Assembly (NCBI GenBank): GCA_964387645.1
Contig: CAYLYM010000056.1
Coordinates: 1 to 24,375, forward strand
Source: CAYLYM01 sp964387645
GTDB taxonomy: Bacteria > Calditrichota > Calditrichia > RBG-13-44-9
Length of the DNA stretch: 24,375 nt
Reading direction: 5' to 3'
The notes below the pieces were generated by a model. The model ran no database searches and was not told the origin of the DNA. It was given only the letters and a program-made list of their open reading frames with translations. A program made the position numbers and the translations under genes. Positions 14,165-22,900 of this stretch are shown piece after piece; the first letter of the stretch is position 1, and each line of letters starts with the position of its first letter.

Positions 14165-14338
14165 TCAATCTCTTTTTTTGTTCATCCAAAATGGAGCCGT
14201 AGCGAACCACATCACAGTACCCAACAACATTAGATTTTTATGAGTATCAAACTCAATCGTTTTCAAAAAGACAAAGAATGAAGGAAACAGCGTTAAAAGC
14301 AATCCTATAAATGAAACTATTTTTAGAATAATTTTCAT
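14165..14338 (-). CDS. Small membrane protein coupled to the NCS1 transporter
   Basis: A 57-residue protein with two predicted membrane helices: IVSFIGLLLTLFPSFFVFL (about 6-25) and NLMLLGTVMWFATAPFWM (about 36-53), ending in a basic tail. The pattern (short hydrophobic protein ending in WF-TAPFWM) is one I associate with small proteins next to sodium-coupled transporters. I do not know a proven function. The start ATG at 14338 overlaps the transporter stop as ATGA, and AAAGGAG lies 9 nt upstream, so it is translationally coupled. It may be an accessory subunit. A longer in-frame reading from 14419 runs within the transporter gene and is unlikely. Confidence 0.75.
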   Translation of the reverse strand: MKIILKIVSFIGLLLTLFPSFFVFLKTIEFDTHKNLMLLGTVMWFATAPFWMNKKRD

Positions 14339-15747
14339 ACTAATGCACTCCTTTCTTTTAATAGAGGTCTCTGAATCAGAAAGCTTGAAACTAAATACAG
14401 GATTGAGGCAATAAACCAACCCGGGAGACCCAGAAAGAAAACTTCCATTCCATAATAAAGGTTAATGAACAGACAAAGTGCTAATGAAACAATCCAGGAG
14501 ATAGCCGCGGCAGGATTAAACGATTTATTAAAATGTTCAGCAAAGTGCGGTTTTAAACCCAATCTTGGTATAAGGTAAACATCCATCATAATGATTGCTC
14601 CCATAGGCATCAAAATCAGGCCGTAGAGAGCCACAAACTCCAAAAGCTTCATAACCAGAGCCGGGAAGAATGCTGCAAAGGTAGTAATCAAACCGACAAC
14701 CATGGTTACTTTCCAGGTTTTCCATTTGGGACGGATGGCCTGTAATGCTAATCCAGCACGATAAATAGTGGGATTAGCTGTTGTCCAACCGGCGATAATC
14801 ACACAGATAGCTCCAGCTATCCCAGCCGCTCGATAAGCCACCGGCCCGGGTGCAAATTCTGTACTAAAATTGGATTCCAACAAAAACAAAGAATACAAAA
14901 TACCCGATGCTACCCAGGCAATATAATGTCCTAAATACATCCCGGTGGCAGAAGAAAAACCGTAATACCATTTTTTTGCATAACGTAAAATGGACAGATC
15001 GGCCATTCCAATGTGCATGGCCATATTACAGAACCAGGCAAAAAACATCACATGCCAGAAGGTAAATTTACTCTGTCCAGCAAGTGGGTCTCCCATCCAG
15101 ATTTTTTTATTGGCAATATGCCAGAAATCGGCTAAAGAGTGAACTCCTAATTCAGGTAGAACGGCAATGGCGGCAGCGATGAATACTAAAATCATCCAGG
15201 GAGAGGCGACATTGGCAAAGCGAGAAACCTGTGTATAACCAAACATGGCAACAGTAGTCGTAACAGCACCAATCACTAAAACAGCCACAATCCAGCCTAA
15301 ACTATTGGGTAACCAATCATTCAAAGAGGGCATACTCAAGCCAAACGGTATCCCCACAGCAGTAGCCGAAACCGCAATCATCGCTCCAGCCAGAAAACAA
15401 AACATCAAAGCATTCACCAGGTTGTAGATAACTGTCAATCGCGTTCCACAAATTTTTTCCAGCATGTAATACAATGTAAGTCTTACCCGTGTCGCGATGG
15501 GCGCAGTGAGGAAAGCCCAACTAAGAACAGCTAAAAGATTTCCAACTAACAGACCCAGTAGAAGATCGCTGGCAGTGACACCATGAGCAACAAAAAGGGG
15601 GCCTATTACAAATTCTGTTCCTGCAGTATGTTCTCCTGCATACATACCAATAAAACTCCCCCACCCTTTCCACTTTTCCTCAGGAACCGGCGTGCGCTCA
15701 AATTCCTCTACTAAATTCAATTGCTTTACAATCCCTACTTGTTCCAT
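14335..15747 (-). CDS. NCS1-family (cytosine/purine permease-type) cation symporter
   Basis: An inner-membrane transporter of 470 residues with about 12 hydrophobic helices, the NCS1 fold. The early segment GMYAGEHTAGTEFVIGPLFVAHGVTASDLLLGLLVGNLLAVLSW matches the first two helices of this family, and APIATRVRLTLYYMLEKICG follows the usual GxxTR pattern. The family moves nucleobases, allantoin, hydantoins or vitamins with sodium or protons; the substrate here cannot be told and no catabolic genes are adjacent. GAAGGGTGAG lies just before the ATG. It forms a two-gene unit with the small membrane protein through an ATGA overlap. Confidence 0.85.
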   Translation of the reverse strand: MEQVGIVKQLNLVEEFERTPVPEEKWKGWGSFIGMYAGEHTAGTEFVIGPLFVAHGVTASDLLLGLLVGNLLAVLSWAFLTAPIATRVRLTLYYMLEKICGTRLTVIYNLVNALMFCFLAGAMIAVSATAVGIPFGLSMPSLNDWLPNSLGWIVAVLVIGAVTTTVAMFGYTQVSRFANVASPWMILVFIAAAIAVLPELGVHSLADFWHIANKKIWMGDPLAGQSKFTFWHVMFFAWFCNMAMHIGMADLSILRYAKKWYYGFSSATGMYLGHYIAWVASGILYSLFLLESNFSTEFAPGPVAYRAAGIAGAICVIIAGWTTANPTIYRAGLALQAIRPKWKTWKVTMVVGLITTFAAFFPALVMKLLEFVALYGLILMPMGAIIMMDVYLIPRLGLKPHFAEHFNKSFNPAAAISWIVSLALCLFINLYYGMEVFFLGLPGWFIASILYLVSSFLIQRPLLKERSALV

Positions 15748-16352
15748 AAGCTCACCCTTCTTTTTTAAATTAGGACAAAGATAAAATGTATATTTTTATA
15801 ACGATTACAAAATGTATTAATTGAACCAAAATTTGTAAATAAAATTTCCACCATTTTTAAATACGAATATTATCTTTGATTTCTATTTAATCAAAATATA
15901 GCAAGATGCCTGCTTTTTATTAAAAAATGAACAGCCAAAACAGATCAGGATAAAATATGAATTCATATTAAAACTATTATAAATAATACAGAATGAAATA
16001 TATCATTGAAAACCGAATAACAAATAATTTAAAAAATCTTCACAATCTAACAATGAAAATAAACTTTGCTCTCTATTTTGCAATATAAAAAAATTTCAAG
16101 ATAATCAAGTAAAAAACTCCTATTTTCTGTAATACTACAATGTAGAGTCTAAAATAATCAGTCTTATTAAAAACAATATTTCTTATTCATATAATGCATT
16201 CAAACTGACTTTTACAATTGAAATTTTTTAATAGTTAAAGTATTAATTTCTTACTCCAGTTTTTATTAAATAAGTCGATAATTTTGAATTAAATTATTTT
16301 TAGAATGTTGTAATATTAATTTTAATCCTAAAACTGGATATTAGGATGAGAT
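15748..16352. other. AT-rich intergenic region
   Basis: About 600 bp between divergent genes. It is extremely AT-rich with many stops on both strands. I see no gene, RNA, clear promoter or repeat in it. Confidence 0.5.
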
Positions 16353-16724
16353 ATGGAAAACAATAACCCAAATAATTTTATCGAGAGAAGAAAAGGACCC
16401 GATCTATTGATAAAAGCTATTAGATGGTTAGCTGTTTTGGGTTGGTTTATCATGCTTGCAGCTTTGGTTATCTATGCTATTGCTAAGCCCCACACTTTGA
16501 TATTTTTTGATCGAGAGTATAATATTCAACTTCAAACTGTTTTGAATATACAGCTTGCTACATTCTTGTTTTATCTCATGGTTTGTGGATTGCTCATGAG
16601 TATTGGAGGCTTCTATTTAAATATTAAACGTAGTCGGCGAAAAGATGACGAATATCGCATCTCATTAATTCTTCTTGGAATGATTTCATTGTTGGGCATT
16701 ATTACATATCTTATTTCACTTTGA
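16353..16724 (+). CDS. Three-helix membrane protein of unknown function
   Basis: A 123-residue protein with a polar N-terminus containing ERRKGPDLLIK, then three predicted membrane helices: IRWLAVLGWFIMLAALVIYAIA (about 23-44), LATFLFYLMVCGLLMSIGGFYL (about 68-89) and SLILLGMISLLGIITYLISL (about 104-123). A basic loop, IKRSRRKDDEYR, before the last helix suggests a cytoplasmic loop. The RRxGPDLxIK start followed by three helices seems to recur in small membrane proteins of marine Gammaproteobacteria, from memory, without known function. An AGGATGAGAT weak ribosome site precedes the ATG. It stands alone between AT-rich spacers. I cannot assign a role. Confidence 0.65.
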   Translation: MENNNPNNFIERRKGPDLLIKAIRWLAVLGWFIMLAALVIYAIAKPHTLIFFDREYNIQLQTVLNIQLATFLFYLMVCGLLMSIGGFYLNIKRSRRKDDEYRISLILLGMISLLGIITYLISL

Positions 16725-16783
16725 TCAATTTTTACACCGATTAGTGAAATCAATTCAATTTTCTAATGAATCACTAAAAAATC

Positions 16784-16803
16784 GGCGGCGCTATAACGCC
16801 GCC
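16784..16803 (-). terminator. Intrinsic terminator, minus strand
   Basis: GGCGGCG (16784-16790) and CGCCGCC (16797-16803) form a 7-bp GC stem with a 6-nt loop. Read on the minus strand it is followed by GATTTTTTAG, a good T run. It probably ends the transcript of the small helix-turn-helix gene at 16977-17174. On the plus strand no T run follows. Confidence 0.7.
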
Positions 16804-16976
16804 TATCTCAGTAATTCATCCTTAATTTTAAGTGTAAAGGTAAAATTTTCTCGTATTTCTTATAACATCTTTAAAGTTTTTTTAACCAATATTTAAAAAC
16901 GATTAATTGAACCTCCTGAATAATTAGTTAAAGTATTAAAATTCCCGCAATGACAGTCAAAAAAATTATTCAGATA

Positions 16977-17174
16977 TTAATTCCTTTGCTGTTCTTTCTG
17001 TTTCAAATATTCATTTAAGCTATCCAAATTAAAAAGCCATTTTCCGCCGAGCTTAATAGCGGGAATATCTAATTTTCCACTTTCCAGTAAACGGTATAAA
17101 CTACCTTTGTGCATCCTTAAATATTCAGCAGCTTCTTTTAAGGTTAAAAGTTTTAATTTTTGTGTAGTCTCCAT
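16977..17174 (-). CDS. Excisionase-like helix-turn-helix DNA-binding protein
   Basis: A 65-residue protein that is entirely one winged helix-turn-helix domain of the MerR/excisionase (HTH_17) type. LTLKEAAEYLRMHKGSLYRLLESG (10-33) is the helix-turn-helix, and IPAIKLGGKWLFNLDSLNEYLKQKE is the wing and last helix with the characteristic GxxWxF. Such proteins act as recombination directionality factors, plasmid or toxin-system regulators, or simple repressors. No integrase or other mobile gene is visible nearby, so which one applies is open. AAAGGAG lies 10 nt before the ATG, and a minus-strand terminator lies about 175 bp downstream. Confidence 0.8.
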   Translation of the reverse strand: METTQKLKLLTLKEAAEYLRMHKGSLYRLLESGKLDIPAIKLGGKWLFNLDSLNEYLKQKEQQRN

Positions 17175-18048
17175 AATAGTTCACTCCTTTCTTAACTTGG
17201 ATTACTTTTTTTATTCTATCCATTGAGCTTTAATTCAATTCTTCTTTGAGAACAAATTAACTTGTAAAACCATAAAATAAATCTTAAATGTAACATTAAT
17301 GATAATATTAAGTTGTTATGAAGATACCAATATAATATTTTACACAATTCTTATATTTATTCTTTATTTTTAACTTGAATTAAATATAATTATTTGTGAA
17401 GAAATTGTCAACCAAATTTCATATAAAATTCATCTGCTTCATCTAATCCTATGTGATTAATTATTCTGAGTTTAAGATCGAATATAAAAAATTCTCTTTA
17501 CCTTCTCTTAGGAGTAATATTAATTAATTTTGTTCAATATTTGATAAAGTTATTAAAAACAGGCAGGTAAAATTTATTACTATATTAATCTTATTCAATA
17601 TTTCACATGAATTATGAAAAAAAACAATTGGTTATAAACAGAAATTTTGCCATTATTTAAAATGGTTTCAATAGAAAGCAAACGCACAAATCACCAAAAC
17701 AGACCTCCCAAAAACCTCAAACGGTCAGACAGACAATACCATTAAAATAGTTAAAATTACAAACGACAGTTTGTTTGAGATTCATCGTCAGGACTGCCAG
17801 CTTCATCGTTAGCACTGTCAAAACAGCTCCACATATCAACATTAGCATCACAAGTCGATATTATCTGATCGGGGTTTCGCACCCCCTGACGTGGTTCACT
17901 TCTAAAAAAGAAAATATTGCAGACTGAATTCCACAGCTAAACACCTTCTTAAAAAATCACGACTTTCCCCGACCCCCATCGGTTTTTAATTCAGAAAATT
18001 TCAAGTATTTCAAAAATAAGCCTTGTTTATACTACTAATATTATTTAC
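17175..18048. other. Long intergenic region with short imperfect repeats
   Basis: About 870 bp without a gene I can support. The first 500 bp are AT-rich. From about 17690 the base composition rises. TTCATCGTCAGGACTGCCA (17781-17799) is repeated, with three changes, at 17802-17820, exactly 21 bp later. Small GC hairpins follow: GGGGT-TTCGC-ACCCC near 17874, and CCGA-CCCCCA-TCGG (17969-17982) followed by five T. The latter looks like a weak plus-strand terminator with no gene before it. The change of composition may mark the remains of an insertion. Confidence 0.4.
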
Positions 18049-18106
18049 TTTGTCCATTACTAATAGACAAATAGCAAATTCTTATCTATCTGGGATGGAC
18101 AAATGG
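18049..18106 (+). promoter_or_regulatory. Inverted repeat spanning the ATPase start site
   Basis: TTTGTCCAT (18049-18057) is a perfect reverse complement of ATGGACAAA (18095-18103), whose last A is the first base of the start codon and which covers the ribosome-site region GGGATGG. A third related copy, TAGACAAATAG (18064-18074), lies between. It could be an operator for autoregulation, or an mRNA hairpin hiding the start; which one cannot be told from sequence. Confidence 0.45.
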
Positions 18107-19335
18107 AAAAATTAAAGCAAATTATTCGCGAATACGAAGAGATACCGTTTGAAGGTTTAAAACGGGGATATGATTTAGAACTTTATCACTTAAACAATGC
18201 GTTAACAATTGTCGGGCCCCGTCGGGCAGGTAAAACAACTTACCTTCGAGAAATCATTCACACCTTGAAGTTAGATCATTTTTTATTTTTAAATTTTGAA
18301 GATGAGCGGATATTAGCCATTGGTGAGCTTGACCCTTTTATAGAAGCCTTTTATGATTTATACCGCAAAAAGCCACACATCTTTCTTGATGAGATTCAAA
18401 ACGCAAAGAATTGGCATCTCAAAGTTCGTCGACTGATTGATCAGAATTACAAAGTATTTATTACCGGATCAAACGCCAACCTCCTTAGCGTTGAAATTGC
18501 AACACATTTAGCAGGAAGAACCTTTACCAAAAAAATCATGCCCTTTACTTTCCGCGAATTCATGCAATTCAAAAAGCTACCGATTTCGAGAACATCATTT
18601 TATGGTAAAGAAAGATTTGCGATAAAAGAAGCATTTCGAGAATTCCTGATTTATGGAAGTTTCCCGGAAGTTGTTCAAACAAAACTGAAAAGAGAATTAC
18701 TGCGGCAGTACTTCGAATTTGTTTTTTACAGAGATATCGTTGCCCGTTATAAAATTCGACATGAAGCCTCCATCCGTTTATTAATCCAAAAATTGACGGA
18801 AAACCTTGGTAAAAGTTATCAGGTGAATAAATTGCGCAATAAAATTTCACAGGTTGTAAGGGTAGGTAAACAAAGCCTTTTTGATTATCTTAAATTTTTG
18901 GAGGAAAGCTTTTTTGTCGTTCATATCCGAAATTTTCAAAAATCTTTCTTGCAGAGAGAAACAGAAAGGAAGACATACTTTATTGACAACGGATTTATTA
19001 CAATTTTAAGTCTGGATATGGAGTCCAGCAAATTACTGGAAAATCTGATATTTTTAGAATTGTTTAAAAGGGGAAAGGAAATTTATTATTTCAGGATGAA
19101 AAATGAATGTGATTTTATTGTGAAAAAAGATGAACAAATAAGTGATGTGATCCAGGTGTGCTGGGAATTGAATGAAACAAATCGGGATCGCGAAGTGAAT
19201 GGCCTTAACGAAGCGTTAAATTTTTTACATCTGAAGAAAGGACTTATTGTCACCTATGAACAGGAAGAAAATTTGAAGCATGATGGAAAGACCATCGAAG
19301 TTAAACCGGCATGGAAATGGCTTTTGGAAATTTGA
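18103..19335 (+). CDS. AAA ATPase with DUF4143 domain
   Basis: An ATP-binding protein of the AAA_14/DUF4143 family, common in bacteria and archaea but with poorly known function. Walker A is GPRRAGKTT (38-46, K44), Walker B is IFLDEIQNAKNW (93-104, D96/E97), and sensor segment VFITGSNANLL follows. GRTFTKKIMPFTFREF and YGSFPEVV are the typical linker motifs. The C-terminal third has a winged-helix-like part (NKLRNKISQVVRVGKQSLFDYLKFLEESFFV) and then a degenerate PD-(D/E)XK-like nuclease fold: LENLIFLELFKRG, FRMKNECDFIV, DVIQVCWEL. The length of 410 residues is standard. GGGATGG is the only ribosome-site candidate and is part of the inverted repeat described upstream. The gene stands alone; family members are often patchily distributed, which suggests transfer. 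Confidence 0.88.
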   Translation: MEKLKQIIREYEEIPFEGLKRGYDLELYHLNNALTIVGPRRAGKTTYLREIIHTLKLDHFLFLNFEDERILAIGELDPFIEAFYDLYRKKPHIFLDEIQNAKNWHLKVRRLIDQNYKVFITGSNANLLSVEIATHLAGRTFTKKIMPFTFREFMQFKKLPISRTSFYGKERFAIKEAFREFLIYGSFPEVVQTKLKRELLRQYFEFVFYRDIVARYKIRHEASIRLLIQKLTENLGKSYQVNKLRNKISQVVRVGKQSLFDYLKFLEESFFVVHIRNFQKSFLQRETERKTYFIDNGFITILSLDMESSKLLENLIFLELFKRGKEIYYFRMKNECDFIVKKDEQISDVIQVCWELNETNRDREVNGLNEALNFLHLKKGLIVTYEQEENLKHDGKTIEVKPAWKWLLEI

Positions 19336-19344
19336 TCGGGCAAA

Positions 19345-19702
19345 AAATTTCTATTAAGTTGTTTCCCTCACCGGAGACAGATGGTTCACCATCAGACAAT
19401 GTTAATAAGTTTTTTTTGATACATACAATGCGACATTCTTCCAGGAACGCTTTTACACTGATAAATTTAGTCTCTCTATTTACCCAATCGGATACATTTT
19501 ATTGTAGATATTTTTCCCAATTCTTCATGAAATTGTCTGATGAAAACAAAATGGAAGACCAGGGCATTGTTTTACATGTTTTCATTATAAACATATCATC
19601 CAGCATCTTCATGGCATCGGCATTAGCGCCTTTGAAAAAAGACATGTTTTTAAGGTACCACATCTTGAGACTGGAATCGGCCATAACTGGCATTTCCCAC
19701 AC
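19345..19702 (-). pseudogene. Decayed Crp/Fnr-family regulator
   Basis: The minus strand reads MADSSLKMWYLKNMSFFKGA, then AMKMLDDMFIMKTCK, the typical N-terminus of Crp/Fnr proteins as found in FCB bacteria. The expected KGEPIYFPGD and the following cyclic-nucleotide-fold strands are missing. After a TAA stop at 19501-19499 the same frame resumes with KFISVKAFLEECRIVCIKKNLLTLSDGEPS, which resembles the EFVEALEDSxICVIKKEDLL region nearer the end of the sensor domain. The DNA-binding helix-turn-helix is absent. So a gene with an internal deletion, a stop and a lost 3' end is the best reading. The remnant lies tail to tail with the ATPase gene. The overlapping plus-strand frame (19311-19742) looks like chance. 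Confidence 0.5.
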
Positions 19703-19770
19703 TTTAACCGTTTTTATCTACTTCATCAGAGAACAATTCTAATTCTTTTCTGGATGAATATAATAAAAAA

Positions 19771-19803
19771 TCCGGGAATAACAAAAATTTCCTTTTGCCC
19801 GGA
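19771..19803 (-). terminator. Intrinsic terminator of the protease gene, minus strand
   Basis: TCCGGG (19771-19776) and CCCGGA (19798-19803) pair. Inside them CAAAA (19782-19786) and TTTTG (19793-19797) pair as well. On the minus strand the stem is followed by six T. It lies about 110 bp past the stop of the large protease gene and fits as its terminator. Confidence 0.75.
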
Positions 19804-19912
19804 TAAAGTCCTGGTCAGTCCAACCAAAGACTACATTCATCATTTTTCCTGATCAAAACCCCGCACTCTGACAATCGATGTGCCACCTTTCTTCTGAAAT
19901 ATCCAGTTTGAC

Positions 19913-22900
19913 CTATCTTAACAGAATCATTTTCTTCACTCGAGTAAATTTTCTGGATTCAAAACGGTAAAGATAGACGCCGGAAGAAAGCGGCATTCCG
20001 CGGTCGTCACGCCCATCCCAGATAACCTGGTAAAACCCAGGTTGGAGTTTCCCATATAGCAGATGCCTGACCGGTTGACCAAGAATATTGTAAATAATCA
20101 GCTTTACCTCCGCCGGTTCAGGAATCTGATAACGGATGGTGGTAACGGGATTAAAAGGATTGGGATAATTCTGCTGAACAGCCCACACTTTCGGTACATT
20201 TTTATCATTATCCAGGGTGCTAGTAACTTCCAGGCTTATGTCAATTAACACTATTTCGTTATTCGGATCGTTGGATGAAATCTGAATAAAGGCATGTAGT
20301 GTATCCGAAGGATTAGACACACCCAATAATCGTATTCTCAGATCCGCCTGACCACCAGGTTCAATGATACCGGAATCTGGATTGAGAATCTTAACAAAGG
20401 AAAGGGAATCCATGACAAAACGCTGAAATTCAGACAATAACTCATCTTCTTCTGTTGAATTTTTCGCACTCTTTTGAACACTATCTAAAACAGCCTGCCT
20501 GATTAATTTATTTGTTTTTTTCCCACCTTTCGATCCCGTATAATTATAGATAAAAATTTCATTTCTTTTTTCCGATGCGGGTTGTGTCATCCCTTCAGAA
20601 ACAGAGCCAGAAATTACTGATTGAAGTTGTTCAGGTAAATTCAAGTTTTCAGCCTGTGGGCTCGCGACAAGGCTGGCAGACCAAACCAGATTGCTACCAC
20701 CCAGGTTAGAAATTTTTATGGTCACATCCAGGGAATCACCCTCAAGAATGCTCTGACTGATGCTATTAGGGCTCACTTCTATTTGGGGAGGTTCAACCGC
20801 AATGCCAATCACTTTAGTAGAATCCAGGGGCTTCTCAGGATCATCACTTTGAATAACGATCCATCCTTCATAAATGCCCGCTTTTAGTGGGAAAAACTGT
20901 ACACCAATATCTATTTGCTGTCCCATGTCTAAATAAAAATAGGTAGTATCTACCACAAAAGCCGAATTACTGCTGGTAATATTGAAAACCGAAAGTTTAG
21001 CAGTTCCTTCGTTTAGTAACGTCAAAGGTAATAAGGAAGTTACACCAGTAAATGTTGTTCCAAAATATAATGTATCCTGCACTGAAACGATCTTAGGAAC
21101 GGAAGGAATTTTCATAATAATCCGGGGTGAAATCACCCTGGGCTGTCGAAGATCATTACTCAATACAACAATATCAGCCAGATACTCACCTCCCATCAAA
21201 TCAGAAGCCTCCGCTTTAACCTTAACAATAAGAGAATCACCCGGATTTACTATGCCAGAAACAGGCCATTCACTCAACCAACCCACATCTTTATTGATAC
21301 ATACCAATAGATGATCATGAGCATATTGCTGATTGTAAGCAATCTGTAGTCCTACTGTTCCATTCATATTTTCAATGCCAATAGTTGCTTTACAATTGTC
21401 CAGAATACGCTCATAAACAAAATGAATGGAAGCCGAATTCTCGAAGAAAACTACCTGAAAGATCATTTTTTCAGTTCCTTCGGGATAATATCCCCAATTG
21501 TGCCACTGAATGATGAAAGCACCATCTACTTGTTGAGTGTAAATTTCACCTTCCGCACTGCCATACAGATCATCCCAGTAAGGCGCAACAATTCCCCGTG
21601 GCGGGTCAGACACCGGTATGGGCTGATTTTTAAACAGTTCATTAGTACCCTCCAGATCAAATAAAATAAGACCATTGGAACTCACCCATATCTGATTGTA
21701 AAACTGGCCATAGAATTTTACTTTAAAAGGGAGGTCAACTTTAGCCATACCCTCATCTTTAGGATCGAAAGAACCGATGGGTTCTAACACCAATGGCGTA
21801 CCGGTCAGCGAAATATCTCTAAATTGATATAAGGGTCCATTTGTTTCGTCACTATCTATCCAACTATAACCGAAGGAATCAGGACCACCGGAATTTCGTT
21901 CAACACGACCAAAGGTAGGTTCTGAAGCACCTTTCTCAAAAAATACTGGTTTCTTTTGTTCCTGGTAAAATGAAGGTGATCTTTCTCTGTTCTCTATTTC
22001 CTCTTCCTCAATACTCCAGATCTGCAAAATCCCGCTGCCTTCATTTTTGATCGAGAAGGTAGAGCTGTCTACCTGTCCCCTTTTCAAATTAAATCGCAGC
22101 GTATCAGGAATAATAACAATTTCGGGGCTTTCTATGATTGTCAGGCTTATTTTAACAGTATCTACTGGATTGTCTGGATCATTTCCAGATACAAGCAGAT
22201 TACTGGTATAATTGCCTACAGTTAAATTAGTGCTGTTCAAAAAAATATTAAGGGAAATTTCTTTGCCCGAACCGATGGTAGCGCTGGAAGGCTCCACAGT
22301 TAGCCAGTTTGTCTCAGGACTTTGATCGACAGATATTTGTAAAACACAGGGTTCGGTTTGAACATTCTGAACTATTACTTGCAATTTTTTCATTTCTCCT
22401 ACATAAAGAGAATCAATAATTTTTAGCGGATTCGTCAACATGATTGGAGAGACTTTAGGCGGGCCAAAGAAAACATCATCAATAAACCAGTGGTCCAGAT
22501 GATTGGTATTGCTGGATGTAGACAGGTTCCTGAATCGAAATTGAAATGAGGAATGAAAAAATGTCGATCCGGTACCAGCATCAATCTCATTCAATAAAAT
22601 AACATCATTTTGGAAAGGTTGAACACTGCTACCAGGATATGCCCTAGCAAGTATCCACTCACCCTGATTGTTTTTAAATTCAACTATAAGGCTGTCTTCC
22701 GGCTCCGGGATGTTGCCATTTCCCTGTGGCTGATACCAGTAGGAAAGCACCAGCCCGCTATCCGAGTAACTACTTAAATCCACTGGTAATAACTCCAAAA
22801 CATCTCCGCCTTTTGGGTAACTATCTAAAGTCAGAGCATAAGGAGGTGAGGGCGGATTCTGGCTCTCACCAGTCACTTCGGCATTTTGATTTATCCAGAA

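Noticed and set aside
13968..14210. 80-codon minus-strand open frame
   Set aside because: It overlaps the end of the small membrane protein gene, has no ribosome site, and its residue pattern resembles translated AT-rich spacer.
17781..17820. CRISPR array
   Set aside because: There are only two imperfect copies of 19 nt with a two-base gap and no spacers.
16977..19335. Integrated mobile element bounded by the excisionase-like gene and the ATPase
   Set aside because: There is no integrase, transposase, attachment-site duplication or terminal repeat in the region; the excisionase-like fold is also common in ordinary regulators.
19311..19742. 143-codon plus-strand open frame after the ATPase
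   Set aside because: It starts within the ATPase gene, has no ribosome site, and is antisense to the Crp/Fnr-like remnant, which explains the coding-like sequence better.
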